DNA from: Promicromonospora sp042731755
Lineage (GTDB): Bacteria; Actinomycetota; Actinomycetes; Actinomycetales; Cellulomonadaceae
Assembly (NCBI RefSeq): GCF_042731755.1
Contig: NZ_JBHWLR010000005.1
Coordinates: 310,001-374,000, forward strand
Direction of reading: 5' to 3'
DNA: 64,000 nucleotides
The notes under the pieces are model-generated. The model had not been told where the DNA came from, searched no databases, and saw only the letters and a list, made by a program, of their open reading frames with translations. The number at the start of each line of letters is the position of its first letter. The first letter of the stretch is position 1. The position numbers and the translations under genes are program-made. Of the stretch, positions 42,453 to 51,474 are shown piece after piece.

Positions 42453-44006
42453 TCAGCCGAAGTTGACGCCCTGCGCCAGCGGCAGCTCCGTGGAGTAGTT
42501 CACCGTGTTGGTGGCGCGGCGCATGTACTGCTTCCAGGCGTCGGAGCCGGACTCACGGCCGCCGCCCGTCGACTTCTCGCCGCCGAACGCGCCGCCGATC
42601 TCCGCGCCCGAGGTGCCGATGTTGACGTTCACGATGCCGCAGTCCGAGCCCACCTCGGAGAGGAAGGTCTCGGCCTCGCGCACGTCCAGCGTGAAGATCG
42701 ACGACGACAGGCCCTGCGGCACGTCGTTGTGCACGGCGATCGCCTCGGACAGCTCCGAGTAGGTCAGCACGTACAGGATCGGGGCGAACGTCTCACGCCT
42801 GACGACGTCGGCCTGCTCCGGCATGCGCACGATCGCCGGGTGCACGTACGCCGCGTCCTCCGCGCCGGGCACGTCCACGACCGTGCCGCCCACGACGAGC
42901 TCGCCGCCCGCCGTCACGGCCTCGTCGATCGCGGCCAGCATGCGCTCGCGCGCGGCGGCGTCGACCAGGGGCCCCACCAGCGTGCCGTCGGTGCGCGGGT
43001 CGCCCACGGGCAGGCCGGCGTAGACCTTGGCGAGCCGCGCCACGACGTCGTCCACGATGGACTCGTGCACGATCAGGCGGCGCAGCGAGGTGCAGCGCTG
43101 CCCGGCCGTGCCGGCCGCGGAGAACACGGCGCCGCGCACGGCGAGGTCGAGGTCGGCCGACGGCGCGACGATCGCGCCGTTGTTGCCGCCCAGCTCCAGC
43201 AGGTACCGGCCGCCGCGGGCCGCGACGACGGGCGCGACCTGCTGGCCCATGCGCTCCGAGCCGGTCGCGGAGACGAGCGCGACGCGCGGGTCGGCCACGA
43301 GCGCCTCGCCGGCCTCGCGGTCGCCCAGCAGGAGCTGCGAGACGCCGGCCGGGAAGCCTGCCTCGGCCAGCGCCCTGTCGAGCAGCGCGGCGGCGCCGAC
43401 GGCGGACAGGAGGGTCTTCTCGCTCGGCTTCCACACCACGGTGTCGCCGCAGACCAGCGCGACGGCCGTGTTCCAGGACCACACCGCGACCGGGAAGTTG
43501 AAGGCGCTGATCACGCCGACCACGCCCATCGGGTGCCACGTCTCCATGAGGCGGTGGCCGGGGCGCTCGGACGGCATGGTGCGGCCGCCCACCTGGCGCG
43601 ACAGCCCGACGGCGAAGTCGCAGATGTCGATCATCTCCTGGACCTCGCCCAGGGCCTCGCTCGTGATCTTGCCCGCCTCGATGGTGACGAGCTCCGCGAG
43701 GTCGGCCTTGTGCTCGGTGAGCAGCTCGCCGAGGCGCTTGACGACCTGCCCGCGCACCGGGGCCGGCACGGAGCGCCACGTGGTGAAGGCCTCGGCGGCC
43801 TCGCCGACGGCGGTGGCGGCCTCGGCGGCACCGGCGCGGTGCAGCTCCAGCAGCGGCTGCCCGGACAGCGGCGACACGACGGGCAAGACAGAACCCGCCC
43901 CGGCGGCCTCGCCCACCGGGGGTGTGGCGCCCAGCCGCTCCAGCGCGGCGAGGGCGGCGTCGTGCAGCTCGGTCGTCAGCGGGCTGTGGGTGGTGGTGCT
44001 GGTCAT
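42453..44006 (-). CDS. amaB: Aminoadipate-semialdehyde / piperideine-6-carboxylate dehydrogenase
   Basis: 517 residues, NAD(P)-dependent aldehyde dehydrogenase. General base Glu271 in LLELGGNNGA and catalytic Cys305 in AGQRCTSLRR. The ELGGNN variant, GQRCTS and FGGEKSTGGGRESGSDAWK at the end are marks of the AmaB/Pcd (ALDH7-like) branch, which oxidises 2-aminoadipate 6-semialdehyde to 2-aminoadipate. The ATG overlaps the hglS stop by four bases (ATGA). Third gene of the operon. Confidence 0.9.
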   Translation of the reverse strand: MTSTTTHSPLTTELHDAALAALERLGATPPVGEAAGAGSVLPVVSPLSGQPLLELHRAGAAEAATAVGEAAEAFTTWRSVPAPVRGQVVKRLGELLTEHKADLAELVTIEAGKITSEALGEVQEMIDICDFAVGLSRQVGGRTMPSERPGHRLMETWHPMGVVGVISAFNFPVAVWSWNTAVALVCGDTVVWKPSEKTLLSAVGAAALLDRALAEAGFPAGVSQLLLGDREAGEALVADPRVALVSATGSERMGQQVAPVVAARGGRYLLELGGNNGAIVAPSADLDLAVRGAVFSAAGTAGQRCTSLRRLIVHESIVDDVVARLAKVYAGLPVGDPRTDGTLVGPLVDAAARERMLAAIDEAVTAGGELVVGGTVVDVPGAEDAAYVHPAIVRMPEQADVVRRETFAPILYVLTYSELSEAIAVHNDVPQGLSSSIFTLDVREAETFLSEVGSDCGIVNVNIGTSGAEIGGAFGGEKSTGGGRESGSDAWKQYMRRATNTVNYSTELPLAQGVNFG

Positions 44007-45412
44007 CGCGGTGCTCCCGTTGTGCGGTGGGTGGTGGTGAGGGTGGCCGGGTCGACGCCGAGGGTCTCGGCGGCGGCGGCGAGCGACCTGGCCACCTGGT
44101 CGGCGTACAGGTCGAAGGGGTCGTTCAGGTCGCGGCCGAGCGCGCCCGCCATCCAGTCGGCATCCCGGTCGGTGCCCTCCTGGCTGGCGTCCTTGGCGCC
44201 GTCGGACGTGAGGTTGGACTGGAAGATCCCGGCCGCCGAGCGCGGCAGGAAGTCCTCGTAGACGATCGGCTCGCGGACGACCCCGGTGCCGGCCGGGTCC
44301 ACCTCGTAGGTGAACCAGCCGAGCTCCAGGTCCGCGAGCGCGGCCTCCGTGGTGGGGAAGGTCTTCTGCCAGACGGCGCGGGCGAGCTGCTGGCGCTGCG
44401 CCTCCGTGAAGCCGGGGTCCCCGGCGCGGGCCGCGGCGGCGGCCTCGTCGATCTCGACCACCGCGGCGTCGTACGCGGCGCGCCCCGCGCGGGTCAGCGC
44501 GATGCCGCGGGCCTCGACCTCGCCGAACCGCACGCGCAGGGAGTCGCTGATGATCTCGCCGTCGGCGGTGCGGAAGGTGCGGGGCTCGGCGAGCGCGCGG
44601 AACGACGTCTGCCGCAGCAGCACGTCCGGCCCCTCCCAGCGCGGCGGGCCCTGGATCGCGTCGATCATCGTGATGCCGCCGGCCTCCATGCGCGCGTAGA
44701 GGTCGTCGATGTCCAGCACGCGGGGCGTGAGGTGGTTGATGTGCGTGGAGGCGATGCCGCCGATGTCGGCGGCTACCGCGCTGACCGCCTCCAGCTCGCG
44801 GTACCAGGCCTGGTCCACGGGCTCACGGGACAGCTCGAACGCCTCGGTGGCCAGCCGCAGGAACTCCGCGGCCTGGTCCTCGGGGAGGCCGCCCTCGGCC
44901 TCCGCGCGGTCGGCGAGGGCGAGCAGCTCCGGGCCGAACAGGGTGCGGGCACCGAGGAAGTTCTCCAGGCGCTGCTCCAGGTCCGCGGTGAAGAAGCGGC
45001 GGTCGGCGGTAACCAGCATGGAGGTGAAGACCCGGAAGGGGTTGCGGGCCAGCTCGGCCCGGTCGACCGGGCGGAACGCCGTCGAGATGACGGGCACGGA
45101 GCTGGACGAGGCGTCCCGCAGGTCGTAGAACCCGACCGGGTGCATGCCCATCGCGCCGAAGACCCGGGCGACCTGCGCCATCTCGGTGGGGGTGCCCACC
45201 CGGATCGCGCCGTGCCGCTCCGCCGTGACACGCGCGATGGAGCCGAGCCGTTCGGCGTCCGCCCCGTGCTGCGCCACGAAGTCGGCGTTGACCTCGTGCG
45301 ACACGTCGAGCAGCGTGGTGTAGGCGGGAACCTCCTTGCCGTACATGTCCGAGAGGCTGCGCGCGAACGCGGCCCTCAGCTGCCAGGGCTCGAGGAACGT
45401 CGGTGCCGACAT
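44003..45412 (-). CDS. hglS: 2-oxoadipate dioxygenase/decarboxylase HglS (former DUF1338, YdcJ-like)
   Basis: 469 residues. Fe(II) VOC-fold enzyme that converts 2-oxoadipate to D-2-hydroxyglutarate with O2, established for the Pseudomonas putida enzyme. Family marks: the N-terminal TAERHGAIRVGTPTEM with candidate metal ligand His67, the central GGIASTHINHLTPRVLDIDDLYARM with a second His, and LLRQTSFRALAEPRTF before the late acidic ligand. Length matches the ~460-residue family. Ribosome site GGAGAGA. Lies 16 nt after the FAD oxidase gene and overlaps amaB. Confidence 0.9.
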   Translation of the reverse strand: MSAPTFLEPWQLRAAFARSLSDMYGKEVPAYTTLLDVSHEVNADFVAQHGADAERLGSIARVTAERHGAIRVGTPTEMAQVARVFGAMGMHPVGFYDLRDASSSSVPVISTAFRPVDRAELARNPFRVFTSMLVTADRRFFTADLEQRLENFLGARTLFGPELLALADRAEAEGGLPEDQAAEFLRLATEAFELSREPVDQAWYRELEAVSAVAADIGGIASTHINHLTPRVLDIDDLYARMEAGGITMIDAIQGPPRWEGPDVLLRQTSFRALAEPRTFRTADGEIISDSLRVRFGEVEARGIALTRAGRAAYDAAVVEIDEAAAAARAGDPGFTEAQRQQLARAVWQKTFPTTEAALADLELGWFTYEVDPAGTGVVREPIVYEDFLPRSAAGIFQSNLTSDGAKDASQEGTDRDADWMAGALGRDLNDPFDLYADQVARSLAAAAETLGVDPATLTTTHRTTGAPR

Positions 45413-45428
45413 CGATCTCTCCTTGCCT

Positions 45429-46637
45429 TCAGATGATGTTCGCCTCGGGGCCTCGTCGCCCCGGGTGCGTGGTACGGGTGGTCGTGGCGAACCGGTCCGC
45501 GTCGAACCCGGACACGTCGATCCGCGGCGTGCGGCCGGCGTACAGGTCGCGCACCACCTCGCCGACGGCGGGGGCCTGGAGGAACCCGTGGCCCGAGAAG
45601 CCGGTGGCGTACAGCACGCGGCCGGGCACGCCGGTCGCCTCTCCGATCAGGGCGTTGTGGTCGGGCGTCATCTCGTAGAGCCCGGCCCAGCCGCGCGCGA
45701 CGGGGACGTCGTCCAGCCCGGGGGCGCACGCGCCGATCGCGCCGCGCAGCAGCGGCAGCCAGCCCGGGTCGTAGGTGCGCTCGAACGCGATCGGGGTCTC
45801 GGGGTCCGCGATGCCGAGCAGTAGGCCGCCGGGCTCGGCGTTGTGGAAGTAGAACGTGGTGCCGTAGTCGATCGTGAACGGGATGCGCGGCGGCGCCGGG
45901 TCCAGCCGCGGCGTGAACCCGATCTGCCGCCGGTAGGGGTCGACCGGCAGGTCGAGGCCCGCCTTCGTGGCCAGGTCCCGGGTCCAGGCCCCGGTGCACA
46001 GCACGACGGCGCCGGTGCGCACCCGCCCCTGGCTGGTCCAGACGGCGACGACGGCGTCGCCCCGCGTCTCGACGCCTTGCACGGTCACGTGGGTGCGGAC
46101 CGTGGCGCCGTGCCGCTCGGCACCCGCCGCGTAGCCCTCCACGACGGCCTTCGGGTAGGCGAACCCGTCGCGCGCGGCGTAGGCGGCCCCGGCGTAGCGG
46201 TCGGCGTCGACGTAGGGGTTGAGCCGGCGCACCTCGTCGTGGCCGAGCATGCGGCTGGCGACGCCGCGCTCGTTCTGCATGGCCACGGACTCCTCGAACA
46301 GCGCGACGTCGGCGGCGTCCGGCAGGAGGAACAGGTAGCCCGGCTGCTGCAGCCCGATGTCCGCGCCGGGGCGGTTCGCGAAGTCCTCGTACAGGTCGAG
46401 GCTGCGGTCGCCGAGGTCGACGTTGGCGGGGTCGGAGAACTGGGCGCGCACTCCCCCGATGGGCTTGCCCGAGCTGCCCGAGGCGAGCTCGTCGGCCTCC
46501 AGGAGGAGCACGTCGACGCCGTCCTCGGCCAGGTGGAACGCCACCGACGCGCCGAGCGCGCCGCCGCCGACCACGACGACGTCGGCGCGCGCGGGCAGCC
46601 GTCCCCGACGGTCCGCGGGGCGCCGTGCTGAGGTCAT
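45429..46637 (-). CDS. FAD-dependent amine/amino-acid oxidase (DAO family, pipecolate oxidase-like)
   Basis: 402 residues. N-terminal Rossmann motif ADVVVVGGGALGASVAFHLAEDG (about 19-41) and C-terminal LYATGFSGHGFLQAPAVGEVVRDL, typical of sarcosine oxidase/DadA/glycine oxidase proteins. In this operon, with hglS and amaB, it most likely oxidises L-pipecolate (AmaA role) or aminoadipate-linked imine precursors in lysine breakdown; sarcosine-type substrates cannot be excluded. ATG at 46637 is preferred because it starts right before the Arg-rich leader to the FAD motif. First gene of the operon. Confidence 0.85.
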   Translation of the reverse strand: MTSARRPADRRGRLPARADVVVVGGGALGASVAFHLAEDGVDVLLLEADELASGSSGKPIGGVRAQFSDPANVDLGDRSLDLYEDFANRPGADIGLQQPGYLFLLPDAADVALFEESVAMQNERGVASRMLGHDEVRRLNPYVDADRYAGAAYAARDGFAYPKAVVEGYAAGAERHGATVRTHVTVQGVETRGDAVVAVWTSQGRVRTGAVVLCTGAWTRDLATKAGLDLPVDPYRRQIGFTPRLDPAPPRIPFTIDYGTTFYFHNAEPGGLLLGIADPETPIAFERTYDPGWLPLLRGAIGACAPGLDDVPVARGWAGLYEMTPDHNALIGEATGVPGRVLYATGFSGHGFLQAPAVGEVVRDLYAGRTPRIDVSGFDADRFATTTRTTHPGRRGPEANII

Positions 46638-46751
46638 GCACGCATCCTGCCACGGGCTCCGGCCGGATATGGCCGACACCGGAATTGTTCTTGCAAGACT
46701 GGTCGGACTCGGGGGAATCAGGTGCCGATACCGGCCCTCGCCGTCGTCAGA

Positions 46752-47147
46752 TCAGTGCGCCGCGGCGCGGCAGTCCGCGCAGGTGCCCCACAGCTCGATC
46801 GTGTGCTCGATGTCGTCGAAACCCTGGGAGGAGGCGACCTTCGACGCCCAGGCCTCGACGGTCGGGCCGTCGATCTCGACGGTGCGGCCGCACATGCGGC
46901 ACACGAGGTGGTGGTGGTGCTCGCGGCGGGCGCACCGGCGGTACAGGCTCTCGCCGTCCTCCGCGCGCAGCACGTCCACCTCGCTCGCCTCGGCGAGCGC
47001 CTGGAGCGCCCGGTACACGGTCGCGAGCCCCACGGACTCGCCGCGGGCCCGCAGGGCCTCGTGGAGCTGCTGGGCCGAGCGGAAGTCGGCGAGCTCGTCC
47101 AGCGCCTCGACGACAGCGGTGCGCTGCCGGGTCATGCGTGCGGTCAT
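46752..47147 (-). CDS. zur: Zinc uptake regulator Zur (Fur family)
   Basis: 131 residues. N-terminal winged helix (MTRQRTAVVEALDELADFRSAQQLHEALRARGESVGLATVYRALQALAE) and C-terminal metal-binding domain with REHHHHLVCRMCG and CADC, the structural zinc Cys4 motif of Fur-family proteins. ATG overlaps the znuB stop by one base (TGATG). As last gene of znuA-znuC-znuB-zur it represses the operon when zinc is sufficient. Confidence 0.95.
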   Translation of the reverse strand: MTARMTRQRTAVVEALDELADFRSAQQLHEALRARGESVGLATVYRALQALAEASEVDVLRAEDGESLYRRCARREHHHHLVCRMCGRTVEIDGPTVEAWASKVASSQGFDDIEHTIELWGTCADCRAAAH

Positions 47148-48082
47148 CAGCGGCACTCCTTCGCGGCGGCGGCCGCACGTTCGGTGGCGGCCGCGGGCAG
47201 GTCGACGTCGTCGGGCAGGTCGGGGTGCGGGTCGTGCGCGGGGCGCCGTCGGCCCAGGAGCGGCGCCAGCAGGGAGACCACCGCGTACACCCCGATGGCC
47301 AGCACCACGATAGTGGCGCCGGGCGAGACGTTGTACCAGTAGGTGATGCTCAGGCCGGTCACGCAGACGACCACGCCGACCACGCACGCGGTGAGCATGG
47401 TGCGGCCGAAGGCATGCGTGACCTGCTGCGCGATGGCGACGGGCACGATCATCAGCGCGCTGACCAGCAGCAGGCCGACGACGCGCATCGCGACCGTCAC
47501 GGTGAGGGCCGACACGACGGCCACCACGATGTTCAGCGCCCAGACCGGTAGGCCGGAGGCGATCGAGAACTCCTCGTCGTGGCTCACGGAGAAGAGCGCG
47601 TGCCGCAGGCCCACGCCGACGGCGAGGACCACGGCCGAGAGCACGACGGTGAGCCAGAGGTCGGCGTCGGACACCGTGGAGATCGAGCCGAACAGGTACT
47701 GCATGAGGTTCCCGGAGGAGCCGCCGGCGATGCCGATGAGCAGCACGCCGCCCGCGATGCCGCCGTAGAACATGATGGCGAGCGCGAGGTCGCCGGACGT
47801 GCGTCCGCGGCGCCGGACCACCTCGATGAGCACGGAGCCCACCACCGCGGCGACCACGGCGCCGGGGATCGCGAGGGCGTCGTTCGGCGTCAGGCCCATG
47901 CCCGCGCCGACGAGCCAGCCCAGCGCGACACCCGTCAGGGCGACGTGCCCGATGCCGTCGCCGAGCAGGGAGAGCTTGCGCTGCACCAGGTAGGTGCCCA
48001 CGACGGGCGCCGTGACGCCGACCAGGAGCGCGGCGATGAGGGCCCGCTGCATGAACGGGTCGGTCAGCATGAGCATGATCAC
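47147..48082 (-). CDS. znuB: Zinc ABC transporter permease ZnuB
   Basis: 311 residues with about eight to nine membrane helices; ABC-3 family. Segments such as LSLLGDGIGHVALTGVALGWLVG and GLLLVSALMIVPVAIAQQVTHAFG are characteristic. GTG start overlaps the znuC stop. His/Pro-rich charged C-terminus (RRRPAHDPHPDLPDD). Forms the channel for Zn2+ delivered by ZnuA. Confidence 0.94.
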   Translation of the reverse strand: MIMLMLTDPFMQRALIAALLVGVTAPVVGTYLVQRKLSLLGDGIGHVALTGVALGWLVGAGMGLTPNDALAIPGAVVAAVVGSVLIEVVRRRGRTSGDLALAIMFYGGIAGGVLLIGIAGGSSGNLMQYLFGSISTVSDADLWLTVVLSAVVLAVGVGLRHALFSVSHDEEFSIASGLPVWALNIVVAVVSALTVTVAMRVVGLLLVSALMIVPVAIAQQVTHAFGRTMLTACVVGVVVCVTGLSITYWYNVSPGATIVVLAIGVYAVVSLLAPLLGRRRPAHDPHPDLPDDVDLPAAATERAAAAAKECR

Positions 48083-48906
48083 GGGCGCACCTCCAGGTCG
48101 AAGGCCCTGGACTCGGCGGGGTCGAGGGAGTTGGCGTCGGCGTGCGGGTGCTGGTGGCGGTGCCCCGCGCGGTCGTGGTCGTGCCGGGCCTGCGGCGGGG
48201 CGCCGTCGTGCACGACCTTGCCGTGCTTGAGCACGACGGCGCGCGTGACGAGCGGTTCGAGCTCGCCGAGCTCGTGCAGCACCACGAGCACCGTGAGGCC
48301 GCCGTCGACCAGCCGCCGCATCGTGGTGGCGAACGCCTCCTGGCTGGCGACGTCCACGCCCGCGACGGGCTCGTCCAGCACGAGCAGGTCCGGCTCGCGG
48401 ACCAGGGCGCGCGCGATGAGGATGCGCTGCTGCTGCCCGCCCGACAGGAGGTGCACCGGGTCCTGCACGCGGTCGGCGAGGCCCACCTGTTCGAGGGCGA
48501 CCGCGACGCGGTCGCGCCAGCCGCGCGGCAGCCGCAGCCGGCGCCCGTGCAGCAGGCCCGAGGCGACGACCTCCTGGGCGGTCGACGGGATGCCGCCGCC
48601 CGCCCCGGCGCGCTGCGGCACGTAGCCGATGCGGGCCCAGTCGACCGTCCCGGCGCGCCGACCCGGGCCGAGAAGCTCGCCGAGCAGCCGAACCGTGCCG
48701 GCGGACGGCACGTTGATGCCCACCAGCGACTTCACCAGGGTTGACTTGCCGGAGCCGTTCGCGCCGAGCAGCGCGACCACCTCGCCGGCCTCGACCGTGA
48801 GGTCGATGCCGCGCAGGATGTGGCTCGCGCCCGCACGGAAGTGCAGGCCGCGCGCCTCGATGACGGGTTCGCTGGTCTCGGTCACCTGCATAGTCTCCTC
48901 CGTCAT
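48079..48906 (-). CDS. znuC: Zinc ABC transporter ATPase ZnuC
   Basis: 275 residues. Walker A GANGSGKST, signature LSGGQQQR, Walker B LLVLDEPVAG. The C-terminal tail is His-rich (HDHDRAGHRHQHPHAD), as often seen in zinc transporters and possibly metal-buffering. ATG overlaps the znuA stop (ATGA). Confidence 0.95.
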   Translation of the reverse strand: MTEETMQVTETSEPVIEARGLHFRAGASHILRGIDLTVEAGEVVALLGANGSGKSTLVKSLVGINVPSAGTVRLLGELLGPGRRAGTVDWARIGYVPQRAGAGGGIPSTAQEVVASGLLHGRRLRLPRGWRDRVAVALEQVGLADRVQDPVHLLSGGQQQRILIARALVREPDLLVLDEPVAGVDVASQEAFATTMRRLVDGGLTVLVVLHELGELEPLVTRAVVLKHGKVVHDGAPPQARHDHDRAGHRHQHPHADANSLDPAESRAFDLEVRP

Positions 48907-49871
48907 GCGCAGACCAGTCCCTCCTCGAGCGCGGCGAGGTTGGCCCGCATCACGGAGACGTAGTCGTCGCCCGCGGCAGAGGCCTCCTCCGACAGACCCT
49001 CCAGCGGGTCCAGCACGGCGGTGTCGACGCCCAGGTCGGAGGCCAGCGTCTCGGTGACCTTGGGGCTCACCAGCGTCTCCGAGTACAGCGTCCGGACGCC
49101 GTTCTCCTTGACCACGGCGCCGATCTCGCGCAGGCGCGCCGGGGACGGCTCCGCCTCCGGGTCGAGCTCCGAGATGCCCACCTGCTCCAGCGCGTACCGG
49201 TCGGCGAGGTAGCCGAACGCCGCGTGGCTCGTCACGAGGGTCGCGCCCTGACAGGCGGCGAGGCCGTCGGCCATCTCCTGGTCCAGCCCGTCGAGCTGCT
49301 CGCCGAGCCGCAGGGCGCCGGCGGCGTACTCGTCGGCGTGCTCCGGGTCGACGGCGGCCAGCTCGTCGGCGACGGCCTGCCCGACGGCGGCCAGCCGGCT
49401 CGGGTCCAGCCAGAAGTGCGGGTCGGTCGAGCCGTGGTCGTGCCCGTCGCCCTCCTCCGCGTGCTCGGCGTGCTCCTCCTCGGTCTCCTCCGCGTGCTCG
49501 ACGAGCCCGGCGGAGTCCGCGGCGTCGACCACGTGCTCGGGCGCGCGGGACTCGACGCCCTCGTCGACGGCAGCCTGGAAGCCGGAGAGGTAGACCACCA
49601 GGTCGGCGGTGCCGATCTCACGGACCTGCGCCGGGGACAGCTCCAGGTCGTGCGGCTCGGCGGCCGGCGGCGTGAGGTTGTCGACGGTGACCAGTTCGCC
49701 GCCGATCTGCTGCGCCACGTACTGGAGCGGGTAGAACGACGCGAGCACGACGACGCCGTCGGACTCCCCGCCCGCGCCGCCGGCCCCCTGGGCGGAGCAA
49801 CCCGCGAGGGTCGCCGCACCGGCGAGGACGAGGCTGGTCAGGGCGGCGCCGGTGGCGCGGGTCGAGGTCAT
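48903..49871 (-). CDS. znuA: Zinc-binding lipoprotein ZnuA
   Basis: 322 residues, cluster A-I periplasmic-type metal-binding protein. Signal peptide with lipobox LAGC; zinc ligands in PPAAEPHDLELSP, TDPHFWLDPS, LVTSHAAFGYLADRY and YSETLVSPKV. The flexible loop is rich in Glu/His (EHAEETEEEHAEHAEEGDGHDHG), a mark of zinc rather than manganese transport. ATG at 49871 is taken instead of an upstream GTG (49886), because a Zur box sits exactly between them. First gene of the operon. Confidence 0.94.
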   Translation of the reverse strand: MTSTRATGAALTSLVLAGAATLAGCSAQGAGGAGGESDGVVVLASFYPLQYVAQQIGGELVTVDNLTPPAAEPHDLELSPAQVREIGTADLVVYLSGFQAAVDEGVESRAPEHVVDAADSAGLVEHAEETEEEHAEHAEEGDGHDHGSTDPHFWLDPSRLAAVGQAVADELAAVDPEHADEYAAGALRLGEQLDGLDQEMADGLAACQGATLVTSHAAFGYLADRYALEQVGISELDPEAEPSPARLREIGAVVKENGVRTLYSETLVSPKVTETLASDLGVDTAVLDPLEGLSEEASAAGDDYVSVMRANLAALEEGLVCA

Positions 49872-49885
49872 GAGAACGATTCTCA
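49871..49885. promoter_or_regulatory. Zur box 1
   Basis: Perfect palindrome TGAGAA-CGA-TTCTCA directly abutting the znuA start codon; matches the actinobacterial Zur pattern TGAnAAnnnTTnTCA. Confidence 0.85.
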
Positions 49886-49892
49886 CGCTTGT

Positions 49893-49907
49893 TGAGAACG
49901 ATTGTCA
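49893..49907. promoter_or_regulatory. Zur box 2
   Basis: TGAGAA-CGA-TTGTCA, one base off a perfect palindrome, 22 nt (two helical turns) from box 1, so two Zur dimers could bind on the same face. Confidence 0.82.
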
Positions 49908-50017
49908 AAGATCGGTACCGAGAGGTCGGTCACGCGCTATTTCGCGCGGGCCCCGACCGGCCCGGACGGTACGCTGGGCGGACGTAACTTCCCCCTGTTC
50001 CCCTGGAGAGAACCCTC

Positions 50018-51424
50018 GTGTCCGACAAGTCAGTGCGCTCTGCGCAGACCGCCAAGCTCGACGCCGTCGTCTCGCTCGCGAAGCGACGAGGTTTCGTCTT
50101 CCCGTCGGGCGAGATCTACGGCGGTACGCGCTCTGCGTGGGACTACGGACCCCTCGGCGTGGAGCTCAAGGAGAACATCAAGAAGCAGTGGTGGCGTGCG
50201 ATGGTCACGAGCCGGGACGACATCGTCGGCCTCGACTCGTCGGTCATCCTGCCGCGCCAGGTGTGGGTGGCCTCCGGCCACGTCGGGGTGTTCACCGACC
50301 CGCTCACCGAGTGCCTCTCGTGTCACAAGCGGTTCCGCGAGGACCAGATGATCGAGGAGTTCGAGGAGAAGAAGGGCCGCGCCCCCGAGGGCGGCCTCGC
50401 CGAGATCGTGTGCTCCAACTGCGGCACCCGCGGCCAGTGGACCGAGCCCCGCGACTTCAACATGATGCTGAAGACGTACCTCGGCCCGGTCGAGGACGAG
50501 TCCGGCCTGCACTACCTGCGCCCCGAGACCGCGCAGGGCATCTTCGTGAACTTCGCGAACGTCGCCGCCGCGGCCCGCAAGAAGCCGCCGTTCGGCATCG
50601 GCCAGATCGGCAAGTCGTTCCGCAACGAGATCACGCCGGGCAACTTCATCTTCCGCACGCGCGAGTTCGAGCAGATGGAGATGGAGTTCTTCGTCAAGCC
50701 GGGCGAGGACGAGGAGTGGCACCAGTACTGGATCGACTACCGGACCAACTGGTACACGGACCTCGGCATCTCGGCCGACAACCTGCGCCACTACGAGCAC
50801 CCGAAGGACAAGCTGTCGCACTACTCGACCCGCACCGTGGACATCGAGTACCGCTTCGGCTTCCAGGGCAGCGAGTGGGGTGAGCTCGAGGGCATCGCCA
50901 ACCGCACGGACTTCGACCTGAAGACCCACACGGAGAGCTCGGGCAAGGACCTGGCGTACCGCGACCCGGTGACCAACGAGAAGTACTTCCCGTACGTCAT
51001 CGAGCCCGCCGCCGGCCTGACCCGGTCGCTCATGGCCTTCCTCGTCGAGGCGTACGCCGAGGACGAGGCGCCGAACACCAAGGGCGGCGTCGACAAGCGC
51101 ACGGTCCTGCGCCTGGACCCGCGCCTGGCCCCCGTCAAGGCCGCGGTGCTGCCGCTGTCCAAGACGGCGGACCTGCTGCCGACGTCGGAGAAGCTGTCCG
51201 CCGAGCTGCGCAAGTACTGGAACATCGACTACGACGTGACGCAGGCCATCGGCAAGCGCTACCGCCGGCAGGACGAGATCGGCACGCCGTTCTGCATCAC
51301 GGTCGACTTCGAGACCCTGGACGACCAGGCCGTCACCATCCGGCACCGCGACACCATGCAGCAGGAGCGCGTCGCCCTGGACAAGGTCGTCGGCTACCTG
51401 GCGGGCCACCTCGTCGGGGCCTGA
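50018..51424 (+). CDS. glyS: Glycine--tRNA ligase (single-chain, class II)
   Basis: 468 residues. Dimeric alpha2-type glycyl-tRNA synthetase. Class II motifs: GPLGVELKENIKKQWWRAMV (motif 1 region), GKSFRNEITPGNFIFRTREFEQMEMEFF (motif 2), EPAAGLTRSLMAFLVEAY (motif 3 region). Four Cys in LSCHKRFRED and CSNCGTRGQW form the zinc-ribbon-like insertion. GTG start with GGAGAG ribosome site. Monocistronic by context, with its promoter in 49908-50017. Confidence 0.97.
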   Translation: MSDKSVRSAQTAKLDAVVSLAKRRGFVFPSGEIYGGTRSAWDYGPLGVELKENIKKQWWRAMVTSRDDIVGLDSSVILPRQVWVASGHVGVFTDPLTECLSCHKRFREDQMIEEFEEKKGRAPEGGLAEIVCSNCGTRGQWTEPRDFNMMLKTYLGPVEDESGLHYLRPETAQGIFVNFANVAAAARKKPPFGIGQIGKSFRNEITPGNFIFRTREFEQMEMEFFVKPGEDEEWHQYWIDYRTNWYTDLGISADNLRHYEHPKDKLSHYSTRTVDIEYRFGFQGSEWGELEGIANRTDFDLKTHTESSGKDLAYRDPVTNEKYFPYVIEPAAGLTRSLMAFLVEAYAEDEAPNTKGGVDKRTVLRLDPRLAPVKAAVLPLSKTADLLPTSEKLSAELRKYWNIDYDVTQAIGKRYRRQDEIGTPFCITVDFETLDDQAVTIRHRDTMQQERVALDKVVGYLAGHLVGA

Positions 51425-51474
51425 CCCCTCGGGACCCGACACCACGGGGCCTGACGCCCTGGGCCCGATCCCGG

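Noticed and set aside
49886..49886. GTG at 49886 as the znuA start
   Set aside because: It would place a perfect Zur palindrome inside the coding sequence; ATG at 49871 directly opens the signal peptide.
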